Shown in pieces: positions 1 to 10,234 of a stretch of 64,000 nt of DNA; positions within the stretch are counted from its first letter, which is position 1; every line of letters begins with the position of its first letter. Location: assembly GCF_052857255.1 (NCBI RefSeq), contig NC_135497.1:350316799-350380798 (forward strand). The letters run 5' to 3'. The stretch comes from Amblyomma americanum. Lineage: Eukaryota > Arthropoda > Arachnida > Ixodida > Ixodidae. Under the pieces are notes generated by a model that saw only the letters and a program-made list of their open reading frames with translations, made no database searches and had not been told where the DNA came from. The position numbers were made by a program, and so were the translations under genes.

Positions 1-96
1 TCTCCAGTGGAAATCCAGTCGGCTGATACCGCTACTAAAACTACGGAAATCCGATATTGAGCTCACATCTTTGGCCTAACGTCACTGATCTTCTGT
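1..96 (+). repeat. Tail of the two-headed tRNA-derived SINE (unit 1)
   Basis: This stretch equals 40740-40835, the 3' end of the composite SINE at 40350-40835. The two tRNA-like heads lie upstream, outside the window. The 3' limit is approximate. Confidence 0.5.
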
Positions 97-2300
97 CCCC
101 AGATTAGCAAATTAAACGCCAGAAGCACATGTGCTTGGCAGGTTTTTCTTCATGTCAAAGGTGCTTACGATAACCTGACACATTAAGCCACTCTTGATGT
201 GCAATGGCCTGTTTGAATTTGTGGCCAGAGTGTTCAGGTGGATCAAAAGGTATTCGACCAAAAGGCCATCTTTATTATGTGTGAAGTTGTTCCGACACCT
301 GTTCATTACACCCCCCAGGGCGTGCCCCAGGGCGGAGTTCTGAGCCCTACATTGTTTAAGCTGACACTTATATCACTCCCAGAGAACCTACCAAATACGG
401 TCCATATTTCTATGTGTACCGATGACGTCTGCATCTCAGCCTCCACTCTGACGCTTCTGAAGGTGCGACCAAGACTTCAGCGAGTTGAAACCACAACTTC
501 CTGCTGTCTCCGAGAGCATGGTCTTAGCATTTCAGACGTGAAGCGCGCGTATATAGAGTGGCAAATACACGCAAATGAATCACTCAATATCCTCTAACTA
601 TCGACGGCCCACCCATTGCCTATTGTACTTCTCATTGCTGTTTAGGGGTTATCATTGACAGCACAGGAGTTTATCATGCAGCCCGCATTGCAGTGTGAGC
701 GAATCTCTATCCATCCTCTACTGAGATTTCTGTCCGTGAAATCATTGGGCTTTTCGGTTCAGGCAATGCTGCAGCTGCACGGAGCACTTTTCTTGGGATT
801 TTTGCGGTATAATACTGCCGTGCTATTGAACACACACAAGACAAATTTGCGTGCCCTCTGGACTGTAAAGGTCAGCCTCTTCACACACGCCTGGGTATCC
901 CTCGCAGCTTACCAACAGTTCAACTATTGCTATCGACAAGGGCGACCCACTTTCGACGCGTATAACATTTGACACCCTGCTGATACACGCACATAAAGTA
1001 GCAAGGATTCCTCAACGTCATCTCGTTTCAGTTACGGTACTGAGCCCATATGCAGCGTTTTGTAATGTAATAGGAGCCCACCAATTGTCCATCTCGTCAC
1101 AGTTAATCCCGGCCGCACGGCCTTCCACTGCGGTGTGGTGTCCGGGGGAGTCATGTATGCGCCTTGCAATTCATAGGATAGCGAAGAAAACGAAGTTATC
1201 GACTCCGATCCTTAAGCAGCTGACACACTACCTATTCCATGCCAAATATGACCGCACGCATGTACATACACCTCGCTCGGTCTCATCTACTATTTCAGTT
1301 TGCGCCGTGGTCATTCCTAGAAAACAGGCCAGTATTAACCAACTAGTTTCTTATTGGACAACATCAACAGGGTCTGAATGGTCCACTCTTCATATAGCTG
1401 CGCTGTACATCGGTGCATAAACACTCCACAAATGAGCTGTGTTCTGCGATTCAAAAGCTGTCTGCAATGTCTCAATTTCTGCTTTCCTCAATGGCGATCA
1501 CGAGAAAACCACAGCGGAGATGAGACGTCTTCAACGCCAGGCACTGGAAGAAGGTCATGACGTCATCTACCAGTATCTATCAGGACAAGTGGAATCGTCA
1601 GGAAATGACGCAGCTGAGGCTAGGGCTCCATTGGCCCACGGCAGTACCAACATTCTCCGGATACCACTGACAAGAGCCGACACAGCGTGACATCTGAGAG
1701 TGCTTGGCCGGAGTGAGATTTCAGCGTCATGGTCTCCCGCCGCAAACTATACATGCCGTTTGCTCTGCCTCGACCGCATACTTCAACTAAATCCTCCTGC
1801 CGGCCTCTCCCGCAGCGATGCTACACTTTTGTGTCGCCTTAGGCTGGGAGTGCCATTTACAAATGCCTACTCCTACTTAATCGCAAGGCAGGCTTTCGTG
1901 CCTGTGAGAACAACTGGCACGATATTACAATTGAGCACCGACTTTGTGAGTGTCCCCGGTTTGAACGTGATCGTGTCCTCCTTGCTGGAACGCTCCTGCG
2001 CTTTGATCATCGGCCCCTTAAATCCTCTGCCCTTGGACTAAACCTTCATCGCAGAGAACAGCTGTGAAGGCGCATTTCAAGTTCTTGAAATACACAGGAC
2101 TGAGTTCATGGTTGGAAACTTCCAGTCTCTGTGTCTCCTGTTAATAATTGAATACGGACACGTGAAAAAGTGATCTCACTTTCCCTTTTCCCCTTTCGAT
2201 CTCTCCCTCTGTGCCCCTTCCCGCATGTAGTGTAGTATACTGGGCGTCACCTAGTACACCTCGCTGCTTTCCGTTCATGTCCCTCTATCTTTTTCAAAGA
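97..2300 (+). pseudogene. Decayed LINE ORF2: RT core, RNase H, cysteine tail and 3' UTR (unit 1)
   Basis: Remnant of a non-LTR retrotransposon reverse transcriptase, broken by many stops and frame changes. At 154-180 one frame reads VKGAYDNL, the first conserved RT block. At 316-354 it reads QGVPQGGVLSPTLF, and at 415-426 the catalytic box is CTDD instead of the usual (Y/F)xDD. A thumb-like stretch (MLQLHGALFLGFLRY) follows at about 760-810. An RNase H-like region with SVSST and AVVIP lies near 1275-1320, with the TDG motif degraded. The C-terminal cysteine motif (C-x14-C-x-C, IEHRLCECPRF) is at 1902-1962, and FKFLKYTGLSS at about 2078-2110 resembles the end of tick LINE ORF2. A pyrimidine-rich 3' UTR follows. 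The 5' part of the same ORF2 lies in the C region of the preceding unit. The domain order suggests an I/Jockey-type clade; clade assignment is inference. Confidence 0.8.
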
Positions 2301-5300
2301 TAGTGCACATACTCAATGCCACTCGACAATCTCATCGGCCTCCGAAGAAACTGAAATGCAAAATCGCGAATCACAATGGTTACGAAGAATTTTTTATCTT
2401 CACCTTAAATTCTTGAGACAAACGCTCTCAGTTGATGTCAACTGTTGATAGCTGACTTCTCCACACATATGTTAAAAAACGGTATCCGTGAGGACGACAG
2501 TTCCTAAAGCTGCTCATTCTTGATACCGCTGCAGCAAACACGACGGAGGCTGTCATCCACCAAAATCTAACGCCGTCTTGCGATATGTTTCCCTTAATTA
2601 TACCCGGCATACTATATTTAAATTTCGACATGTAGCGCGAACGACGAGATTCTGGTCATTTACACACTTTTCGCGTAGTAAAGCACGACACTACAATGAA
2701 CCTACACTCTAACAGACGATTAAGGGCCCATACGTGACTCTGGATTGAACGTAAACACAATTCAGCATAGACTAGAGCCTACAACAGAATATAACCGACC
2801 AGAACACAAAAATGTGCTCCACATTGTTGAATCTTTCCGCGCTTCTGTGGGTTTGAGAAGGAAATACATGTTTCATACTTTCTTTGGCCCTGCTCCCTCA
2901 TAGATTCTTACTAAAGTGACAGCCAGTAATACTAAATGGGCAGCTGTGAAGAAAAGCGAGAAGCGCTCCCCAGAAAGCCACAAGTAGTTCTAAGTACAAG
3001 TAACACCGGCTACTAGAGACAAGGAAGCAAGCAAACCTCATCCTACTGAGACCAAAAGGTTCAAAATATACTTGAGCTTTGCTTTTCTATAGTGCTTATA
3101 CCTAAGCAAACTACATTCTACTGTGAAAAATGAATCTAGGTCTTTAAAGGCAGGCAAAAAGAACCCGGGGTCTTCGCTGTCGGCTATTCTGTCGAATAAG
3201 ATACTCGAAACTGCGGTTCACAACGTGGGGGTGAAGCCGGCTAGTCAAACCTGGTTAAAATGTAGCACATGGGTCTGGCGCTTTTGCAACTTTTAGCATA
3301 ATGTGAGGAAGCCACTGGCGCTGATAGGCCACCAGCATGAGTGGAAGAGTTCTCATTTGTTCTCTCGTATTTTTTCGGCTGTAAGTTTAAGGTCGTTATC
3401 AGAAGTGTGCAGGCGCCTGCGAGATGCCACTTACATAAGTGGGCGGGGAAAAGCAGCCGAGATCACCGTGCGCCAAGTCCCGCTGGCCCTTTCCGCCACT
3501 ATCTCCCCACTGAAGCACTGCCAGCACCTTGGCAGTGGCGGCGGTGACGGAGGCGGTGCACGTCCAACCGACAACGCCTTCCGCGTAGGGGGACAGGCGG
3601 GTGGCCCAAAACAGACGTCGCTCTCCACGTATGCCGGGGAGCCGAGCCTGGGCGGTTGGCTGCAACAGGCACATTAATAGCGAAGTCCACTCAAGGATTT
3701 CCGAAGAGAAATGCAAAGCAATATCGGTATACCCGACAGCCGCGTGCTGAGAAAAGATTTGTCACTTATTACGCGCCCAAAAGAAGGGTCTACGCAGTCA
3801 CAATTTTATTTGAGAAGAAGGTCCAGGTGGACAAAACATTAAAACTGGAATAACATAGGTAAGAATAACGATTAATAGTTGTACAGTATTATTAACTGCG
3901 CTACTGGGTTGATTTCCTTAGGCATGACTCCTTAATGATGGGAGTAGATCAAACGGCGGTATCATTAAGTGCTTTTGGCCGTAGTATATGCAGCGGAGTG
4001 CCCATGTTTAACACTCTCGCAAGAAAAATTATGAAAACCTACCCCGTACTGATAAAATTTGTCTTCTAAATCAGGAACTAACGAAGCGAAATAAAATTTG
4101 CTGACATGTCCCAAAGCAGTTTCATATTCACTATTCCATATTTGTTCACACCTGAGAGACATCGCTTTGCACATTATTTTGCTGTTGAGCTATTAACGGT
4201 TGTCACTTATCCCTTATCGTTTCTTTATTTATAACTGACTGATTTCGTTGTCATCATTCTTCTTCTGCCAGACTAATAGGAGCATATTCTCTCTGTCTTT
4301 GCACGAAATTACTCGTCCTAGGCGACACCTCTGAGCGATGTCATGTTTTTCATGTTCAAAATTCAGAACGTCAGAGTTGTCGGCACTATAAAATTTCTTT
4401 TCGTCCGCCACTTTAAAATGGTGCTTAAAATTTTCTTCAGGTACACAGATTCCTAGTCTGGTTCTCCGATGGCATGCGCAGCGCTGGCTTTAATTCTCTC
4501 CAGAACAAACGTCAACGGCACCTGACTCTTCTCAGATGTGTACATAACCTGTTGCAACTGTCCCGCTAGCCCCTTAAAACATAACTGGTGGCTCCGTCGG
4601 TTATTGATCGGGTTGCATGTCGGCATCACCCATAATAATATTAGAATAGACACAGGAAGATAGGCATTTGCAAAAGTGCGCCGCAAGCGCTGCCTGCAAG
4701 GATTCCGAGGGATGCGATGACAACAAATAGGAGTGCCTGAGTTGTCTCCAGCAGAGGGAAGTAGTGCAGGCCAGACAACGCACACCCCCCAAGCGGAAAT
4801 TCAACGTTCAAAACACTGCCCACAATACTGCCGCCAAACTTCGAGTACGTTGAACTGGATCTTCTGTACTACAGCCTTGCGTTTCAGGGACAAAACACCA
4901 TATATCTGGTTGCACTGGCTGTTCCGTGTCGATCAGCGAATTTGGTTCCCCATACCAAGATGTGTAGTTTCTGCGAGCCCATCAGAACCCATCAGAAATT
5001 CTCCCAGCCATTTCCACCCTTCAGAAGCCAGGACCCACCGGAAGCACACGCCGCATCCCAACAAAATGCCACGACGAAGCAAATTTAAAGATGGTATGGG
5101 ACGCGATCAATATAAAAGCGAAAGGGGAAAACTAAATGTTAAATCAATGCTTCTAGAGCAGATTTGTCGCACCGCATTGCATCACCACGCATTATATTTT
5201 GTTACACGGATATTGTAGAACCGGAGCCATTACAACAAAACTTCATTTTTCTAACGTCTCAGAACTATTTCAAGTACCTCACAGACCACCCACTAAATGA

Positions 5301-5600
5301 CTGCACTTCTAAGTTTGAACCTTGAAATAATGTCACCAAAATATCAGAAGAAAGCGAGTGATTTTCGATGCTCGTTTCTTCCCATCAAAACTAGCAGCGT
5401 TTTAATTACTGTTGAACCTGGTTAGACAGCGAAAGCTATGGTGTATCGGGCAACTAGACGCGGCTTGGCTTTTGTAACTTAGTCTGCGTTCCGGATACTG
5501 GATAGGCAACGGGTGCTCAGGCAGCTAAAAGATAAATTAATGGGTTTTCGCGAGATGTTGACCACTCAATGAACGCTGTGGCCTATTGCTGAAGTGCCGC
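2301..5600. other. A1 intergenic stretch, no supported gene
   Basis: AT-rich and GC-rich blocks with no supported gene. A GC-rich block at about 3400-3670 contains a GC-box-like GGGCGGGG and open frames on both strands, which is expected of GC-rich DNA. On the minus strand at about 4870-4450 several frames together give hydrophobic helix-like stretches (ALLFVVIASLGILAGSACG) that switch frame and end in stops; this could be a coding relic, but I do not recognise the family. Confidence 0.55.
4450..4870 (-). pseudogene. Possible relic of a membrane-protein exon
   Basis: Read on the minus strand, this segment encodes LHYFPLLETTQ followed by a stretch of about 25 small hydrophobic residues with glycine spacing, typical of transmembrane helices, then a stop. 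A second frame downstream gives a polar tail ending GEPD. No single frame spans both parts and no splice pair connects them convincingly. Units 2 and 3 carry the same sequence, so the lesions predate array amplification. It may be a degraded transporter or receptor exon, or chance. Confidence 0.2.
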
Positions 5601-5624
5601 GCGTCTGCCACGTTGTTGTCACTG

Positions 5625-5735
5625 CTAATGAACGCAGGCCACATCTCTCTCTTACCACGGCCACGTACATCATAGCGCAATTGAGGTGTCCACTGACCCA
5701 GAGAGCCAGTTACGCGCTCTTCCTTTCCTCAAAAT
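5625..5735. repeat. Diverged local repeat, copy a
   Basis: This segment aligns imperfectly with 5976-6095; both contain GAGGTGTCCACTGA followed by a cysteine/valine-rich GCGC..CTTTC stretch. The segment between them holds a TGGTGGTGGTAGTGG tract, an A/G-rich tail and ATCGATG short repeats (5910-5940). Probably an old dispersed tick repeat split or duplicated by a later insertion. Confidence 0.45.
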
Positions 5736-5975
5736 CACCGCAGTCTATATCGCTGTCAACGCCTTCGCCAATGAACACAATTAACGCCGACATCCTACAG
5801 ATTAACTTCCGCCTTTCTGCTACAACATTATCAATGGTGGTGGTAGTGGTTTTATTTAATATAATAGTAAAAAGGAAGGAAAAGATTTTTGCTAACCCCG
5901 GCATCTGCCATCGATGCACCATCGATGATCGATGATCGAAGCACCTGAGCTGGGGCAGCGGAAATAAAGGACAGC

Positions 5976-6095
5976 AGTGTCAACGCATGCAGCGCGCATC
6001 TCTCACTATCGCCACGTAGCTTAAAGCGCGACTGAGGTGTCCACTGAGCCAGGTGGCAGGTGTGCGCCTTTCTTTGCTAAACGAAGAGTCTGTAT
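5976..6095. repeat. Diverged local repeat, copy b
   Basis: Partner of 5625-5735 in the same orientation. The longest shared run is GAGGTGTCCACTGA. Unit 2 has the same pair near 46365 and 46716. Confidence 0.45.
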
Positions 6096-6169
6096 CGATT
6101 GCAAGGCTATGATTCAAGCGTTGGTACAAGAGCGCGGTGACGACGGCTGCACGCGCAGCTAGAGCGCAG

Positions 6170-6900
6170 TCATGTCATGGCGGTCACGTGTAACAGCTCG
6201 GAGGCAGCGGCACACTCTAACCCTCCTCTCCCGCTCCTCGGTTCAATGCCATATGAAACAAAAGCCGAACAAACTACAGAAGGCAGTAGTAAAGCTTGCG
6301 CTTTAATACTCACCGGAGTACCCTTCGATGTGAAAGTACCGCGGTGGTGTATGGGTGGACGGCTCACGGCTCTGACAGGCTGGGCGCTCTCCCGGACATG
6401 CAGCCGCCGTGGACATCGATGTGGAGCTCGAGAGCAGTGGCCGGCATCACCTGCCTGTCCACCGCGTTTGCTGCCGCAGGGTCCGCCCGAGACGGCTAGG
6501 CCGCGGTAGAGCTCGGAGAGCGGTGGCCGCCCAGGTGACCACCTTGCAGAGTCAATGTTGCGACCGCAGTCCCCGGGGCAGGAGCCCAGTCCTCGCTCGG
6601 TGGCGCCAGGACAACACGGAGGAGACGAGAGGCGCGGCGAAGAAGGCGACGATCCGTCTGAAGGACCAGGCGGAGCTGACTTCAGAGAGGCACTGTGCAT
6701 GGCTACGTGTCGCGCAAAAAGGAACGCTAGGTGTGGTGCCTACGTGCGAATCGTCGAATACTGAATGAGGAAGGCGCAACTCGTGCGCTCGAGCGCTTCT
6801 GCTTGTTGTACTGCCTTCTCTTCTTCGTGGCGCTTTGCGCAAGGTGCAGCTCTGGCAGGAATTAGCGGCGCTCAAACGAGCGAATTGCTAACAAAGAGAC
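6170..6900 (-). promoter_or_regulatory. GC-rich island with a possible minus-strand first exon
   Basis: CpG-rich block in otherwise AT-rich DNA. On the minus strand, an ATG at 6700 with a favourable context (GTAGCCATGC) opens a frame rich in serine, proline and arginine. The frame runs into CTCCGGTGAGTATT at about 6320, a strong splice-donor match. Unit 2 keeps the ATG, the frame and the donor (47439 down to about 47055) despite several substitutions. No recognisable domain is encoded, and no acceptor or second exon was identified, so it could equally be a 5' UTR exon or a CpG island without a gene. Confidence 0.3.
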
Positions 6901-7984
6901 GCGCCTACGGTCGAGAATATAGTGTAAAACAGAGAAGGCATTTTTAGAGGCTCTCTAAACTAGAAAGTCTGCCTATTTTATGAAGTTGCTATCGAGCAGG
7001 TAACATTAACACCTCAAAAAGCTCTCCCGGAAGCTGATATGCGTACAAATCGTAGATTTTGGAGCCTTATTGTTGTCGTTAGAAGAATGTTCTTGTTGTC
7101 GTGTCCTCGAGGTTTCTCGGATTGGTGTGAAGGTAGATGGTTCCCTAAGGAGAAAAAATAAATCCTGATTTGATTGCAAAGTAAGAGAGAACAACGCTAA
7201 AATAACTTATAATAAGCTAGTGCTCGTTGTTCGCACAAAGTAGAGACCACGCACATTGAACCACAAGCGCGTACAGAGCGGTCAGTGCTGGAAGTCAGAG
7301 AATGGCGGGTGGTCAGCCTAGTGTCATATCATGGTTGGCTACGCTGCTCTAGACGGGCGCAAAAACAGAATTTTTTACTGCTTATTGCGTAAATTGCGAA
7401 ATTCAGTGATAATAGCGGGTCGTCGTACAACATCGTAATCCGTAGTTCGCAATATCCGTCTGCGATCTGCGGTGCGAGTACGACGCTTGTTCGCAACATC
7501 CTTTTCTTGCATGTCCAAGAGGAAAATGGCGACATGCACGCGCTTCTTCCAAGGCTGCCAGCCTATGCACTGGCACTGGTCACATTGGGGGTTTAACCAA
7601 AACACTTTTGACTAAGGTCTAACATCGTTCCCGCTTCGAGTTGTTGAGCGATTCCGTTTCGCTCTAACATTTGCTAGCCGTCCCAATTAGCGTACTTTCA
7701 AGTCCGATTGCTTCACATAGTCCGTGGTCCCGAGTTCGATTTTCGGGCCCGGATGAATTTTTCACCAACTGCAAAGCTTCTGTGAAAGACTTACATAGTT
7801 TTTTTCTTTGCCGCTGTTTCATTCCGGTGGGCGGTTTGCAATGAGTCGATCAATGTCTGTACTGCAAAAGGGTATTAGTCTGGGATAGTCGGTATATTTC
7901 GCAGGAAAATGTACAGTTTTTGCGGTAATACCTTATGTACGTAAGGTATCGCACAACGTGAAAAAGATAGCCGGGAAAGCCGGT
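6901..7984. other. A1 intergenic stretch, no supported gene
   Basis: No gene seen. A weak box-B-like GAGTTCGATTTTCGGG near 7733-7748, followed by a segment common in tRNA-derived repeats, hints at an old SINE fragment. A 27-bp segment at about 7637-7663 is absent from unit 2 (near 48375). Confidence 0.5.
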
Positions 7985-8290
7985 GTAATAATAATTGGTT
8001 TTTGGGGAAAGGAAATGGCGCAGTATCTGTCTCATATATCGTTGGACACCTGAACCGCGCCGTAAGGGAAGGGATAAAGGAGGGAGTGAAAGAAGAAAGA
8101 AGAGGTGCCGTAGTGGAGGGCTCCGGAATAATTCCGACCACCTGGGGATCTTTAACGTGCACTGACATCGCACAACACACGGGCGCCTTAGCGTTTTTTC
8201 TCCATAAAAACGCAGTCGCCGCGGTCGGGTACGAACCCGGGAACTCCTGATCAGTTGTCGAGCGCCCTAACCACTGAGCCTCCGCGGCGG
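7985..8290 (-). mobile_element. Ruka-type tRNA-derived SINE, minus strand (unit 1)
   Basis: Read on the minus strand it starts CCGCCGCGGAGGCTCAGTGG at 8290, with a box A-like D-arm (GGCTCAGTGGTTAGG) and a box B-like GGGTTCGTACCCG. The body contains the stretch GTCAGTGCACGTTAAAGATC and the terminal AATTATTATT tract found in ixodid tick SINEs of the Ruka type. The element is polymerase III-derived and non-autonomous. Its matching box B in unit 2 has one further substitution. Confidence 0.82.
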
Positions 8291-8410
8291 GTGGAAATCC
8301 GGTCTACGAGTCGCTTTTCCGCTCCTAACAAATGGCAGCATCTTTGCAAGAAAATCATCTGTGAAAGACCGCCACCTGCCGATTGTGAGAAGAACCATGA
8401 TTTCTGTTGT
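8291..8410. other. Unique flank between SINE and LTR element
   Basis: About 120 bp of host sequence, also present uninterrupted in unit 2 (48999-49118). No gene seen. Confidence 0.6.
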
Positions 8411-8416
8411 GTGCCA
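8411..8416. other. Target site duplication, left (GTGCCA)
   Basis: GTGCCA directly precedes the 5' LTR and is repeated at 16783-16788 after the 3' LTR. Unit 2 has it once (49119-49124) in the same flanking sequence. If the first A is counted as part of the LTR the duplication is 5 bp; 4-6 bp is normal for Ty3/gypsy integration. Confidence 0.9.
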
Positions 8417-10091
8417 AGAATTGTGTAATGCCACAGCTCATAACATTGCTATGTGCTTATGTGTTAAGTTATCGGAGTTGGTAGTTAAACCTTTCTGTCA
8501 TTAAGTAACACCTTCACAGGAGAGCATGCGGAGCGCATGCAGAACCTGCCCTACTTCCTTTCGTTATCTATATTTTTGTCTGTGCCATGATCGTGCTAGA
8601 AGTGGGAGCTCCTTTGTAACTGTGGTAAATTTATTTCGTCCAGTTTGGACTAGAAAGGAGAGGCTTGGGTGCTGAGTTTCATGTTTATCTGTAAAAGAAG
8701 ATCAGTGCTGCCCCTGGAGACGCCAGTTATGACAGCGGAGGCATATGGTGTTGTGCAGTGGTGTTGAGTGCAGCGAAAAGTGTTTTGTCGGACGCACTGT
8801 GCGGGGCGATTCAGAAAGACAAGGGGAGCTGCGTGGACTCAAATGTTCGGAGAACATTCTTCTGGAGGGTGAGCGAGTGTGACATTCCTTGTGTGCTACG
8901 AGGATCCACGTTCGACGGCGCGGCGTAGACGGAGACCCAGATGACAGGCATCATCAATTACCCCAGCCATGCTCTTTGAGTGACGACCAGAACAACCGGA
9001 CCCGCCGCCGCCCCGGGAAAACAGGCTTTATCCTCCCCAATTTCCGGGTACATTCCAGGACAAGGGAGCTGTCAGCGGACCAGAGCGCGCCGTACCACAG
9101 CCGACGCTATGCGCTACCGCGAAGACAACATTCTTTCCCTCCTTCCCCTTTCGACGTGGGCTATCGCCGGGAAGGCACCCACAGCTTCCCGCCGTGCCTC
9201 GTGAACAAAAGCGCATTCCCAGAAGGGCCGTGACGGACACCTGTCATGGCGGACAGGCAGTACTCGCCAAGAATGTGGAAAGACAGGCGCTAGTGAATTA
9301 GCTCCGAAGAGAGAGCCTGTGTATACTCTCACTTGAGAGAGAGTGGTGGCGTTTTTGTTGTTTATTTAGTTTGTATTGTTAACAGACTCTGGGTTCGAGG
9401 CTAAGCCCAACCCAAGGGGTGGTCCCCATCTCGCATGTTATTTTGGATTGGAGAATTGATGCTTTGGGCGGGCCACTGGAAATGACCGCCCTTAGTCCTT
9501 TGTTAATCAAGTGCTTAAAAGCACATGTAAACGGATGCAGTCCAGTCTGAGCTGGGGCTCCATGCTTAGCATGTAATGTGATGCTACTTAGGCACTAACC
9601 TGCCCGGTCGATGAGTAAAGTAGTGCAAAGTTTGTTCTTTTGTAAATTCAGTTCTGCTTTTTCCAGTTTAACTCTCTGTATATGTATGTTGTAAAATTAT
9701 GCTCTGCTGTCATCATCTACAAGCTCGCCTCCTGTTCATCTTCCAAGCCGAACGACACTAGAGGAAGGGTTTGTGAACCATCCTCGAAGAAACGGACGAC
9801 TATTGAAATTCTACTGCAAGCACGCTCAGGACGACATCGTTCGCCAAGAGGGCCTTCAGCGCCGAAGCCCGTCGGCGTGCAGCTTCTGCCAGCAACCGCT
9901 CGAGCCCAACTCCGGAGCCACTCCATCGCCCCCATGAAGTCGTCGGCACGTAAGCTCGGACGCCCCAGCCTCTGATGTATAATCTTAATCATGTGTAATT
10001 ATTGAATATACCTGTTTGTTTAAACTGAGCCATACGGTGTCTCTTTGCCTCTCCGTCCCGTGTGGACCTGCGCATTATGGGGGTCATCACA
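8417..10091 (+). repeat. 5' LTR (1675 bp)
   Basis: Starts AGAATTGTGT and ends GGTCATCACA, so the termini are AG..CA rather than TG..CA. It differs from the 3' LTR by six substitutions seen by eye and no indels, for example T/C in GTAAATTTATTT and C/A in GAGAGGCTTGGG. A possible TATA-like box (GTGTATACTCTCA) lies near 9319. Open frames inside it (8889-9233, 9682-9975) have no gypsy homologue I recognise and are probably chance. A perfect 7-bp hairpin with a 3-nt loop (GCATGCG/CGCATGC) sits at 8524-8540. Confidence 0.96.
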
Positions 10092-10092
10092 C

Positions 10093-10108
10093 TGGTGTCA
10101 GAAGTGGG
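10093..10108 (+). other. Primer binding site complementary to tRNA-Leu
   Basis: TGGTGTCAGAAGTGGG begins one base after the 5' LTR. It is complementary to the 3' end of animal tRNA-Leu of the CAG type including CCA, with one mismatch as I remember that tRNA. Minus-strand DNA synthesis would start here. Confidence 0.78.
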
Positions 10109-10234
10109 GTCTCAAAAGCAAATGTCCTCTGAATGCTGTGACATTCATGACTTCAAAACTGTAATCAAAAGGGAATCACGGGACTGATTGTGGGACTTTT
10201 ACCCCCATTTGAGAGGCTTGAGGCACTGGAGGGC

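Noticed and set aside
238..597. Intact reverse transcriptase gene
   Set aside because: The catalytic box is CTDD, the frame is broken on both sides, and upstream blocks are in other frames.
3303..3677. 124-codon frame in a GC-rich block
   Set aside because: All three frames and both strands are open here because the DNA is GC-rich; no start context, splice signal or recognisable domain.
4733..5218. 161-codon open frame on the plus strand
   Set aside because: No domain, no conserved pattern, and overlaps the possible relic on the other strand. Length is not decisive in DNA of this composition.
8889..9233. Protein-coding gene inside the LTR
   Set aside because: The frame repeats in both LTRs with amino-acid changes and has no gypsy counterpart; LTRs of this kind are non-coding.
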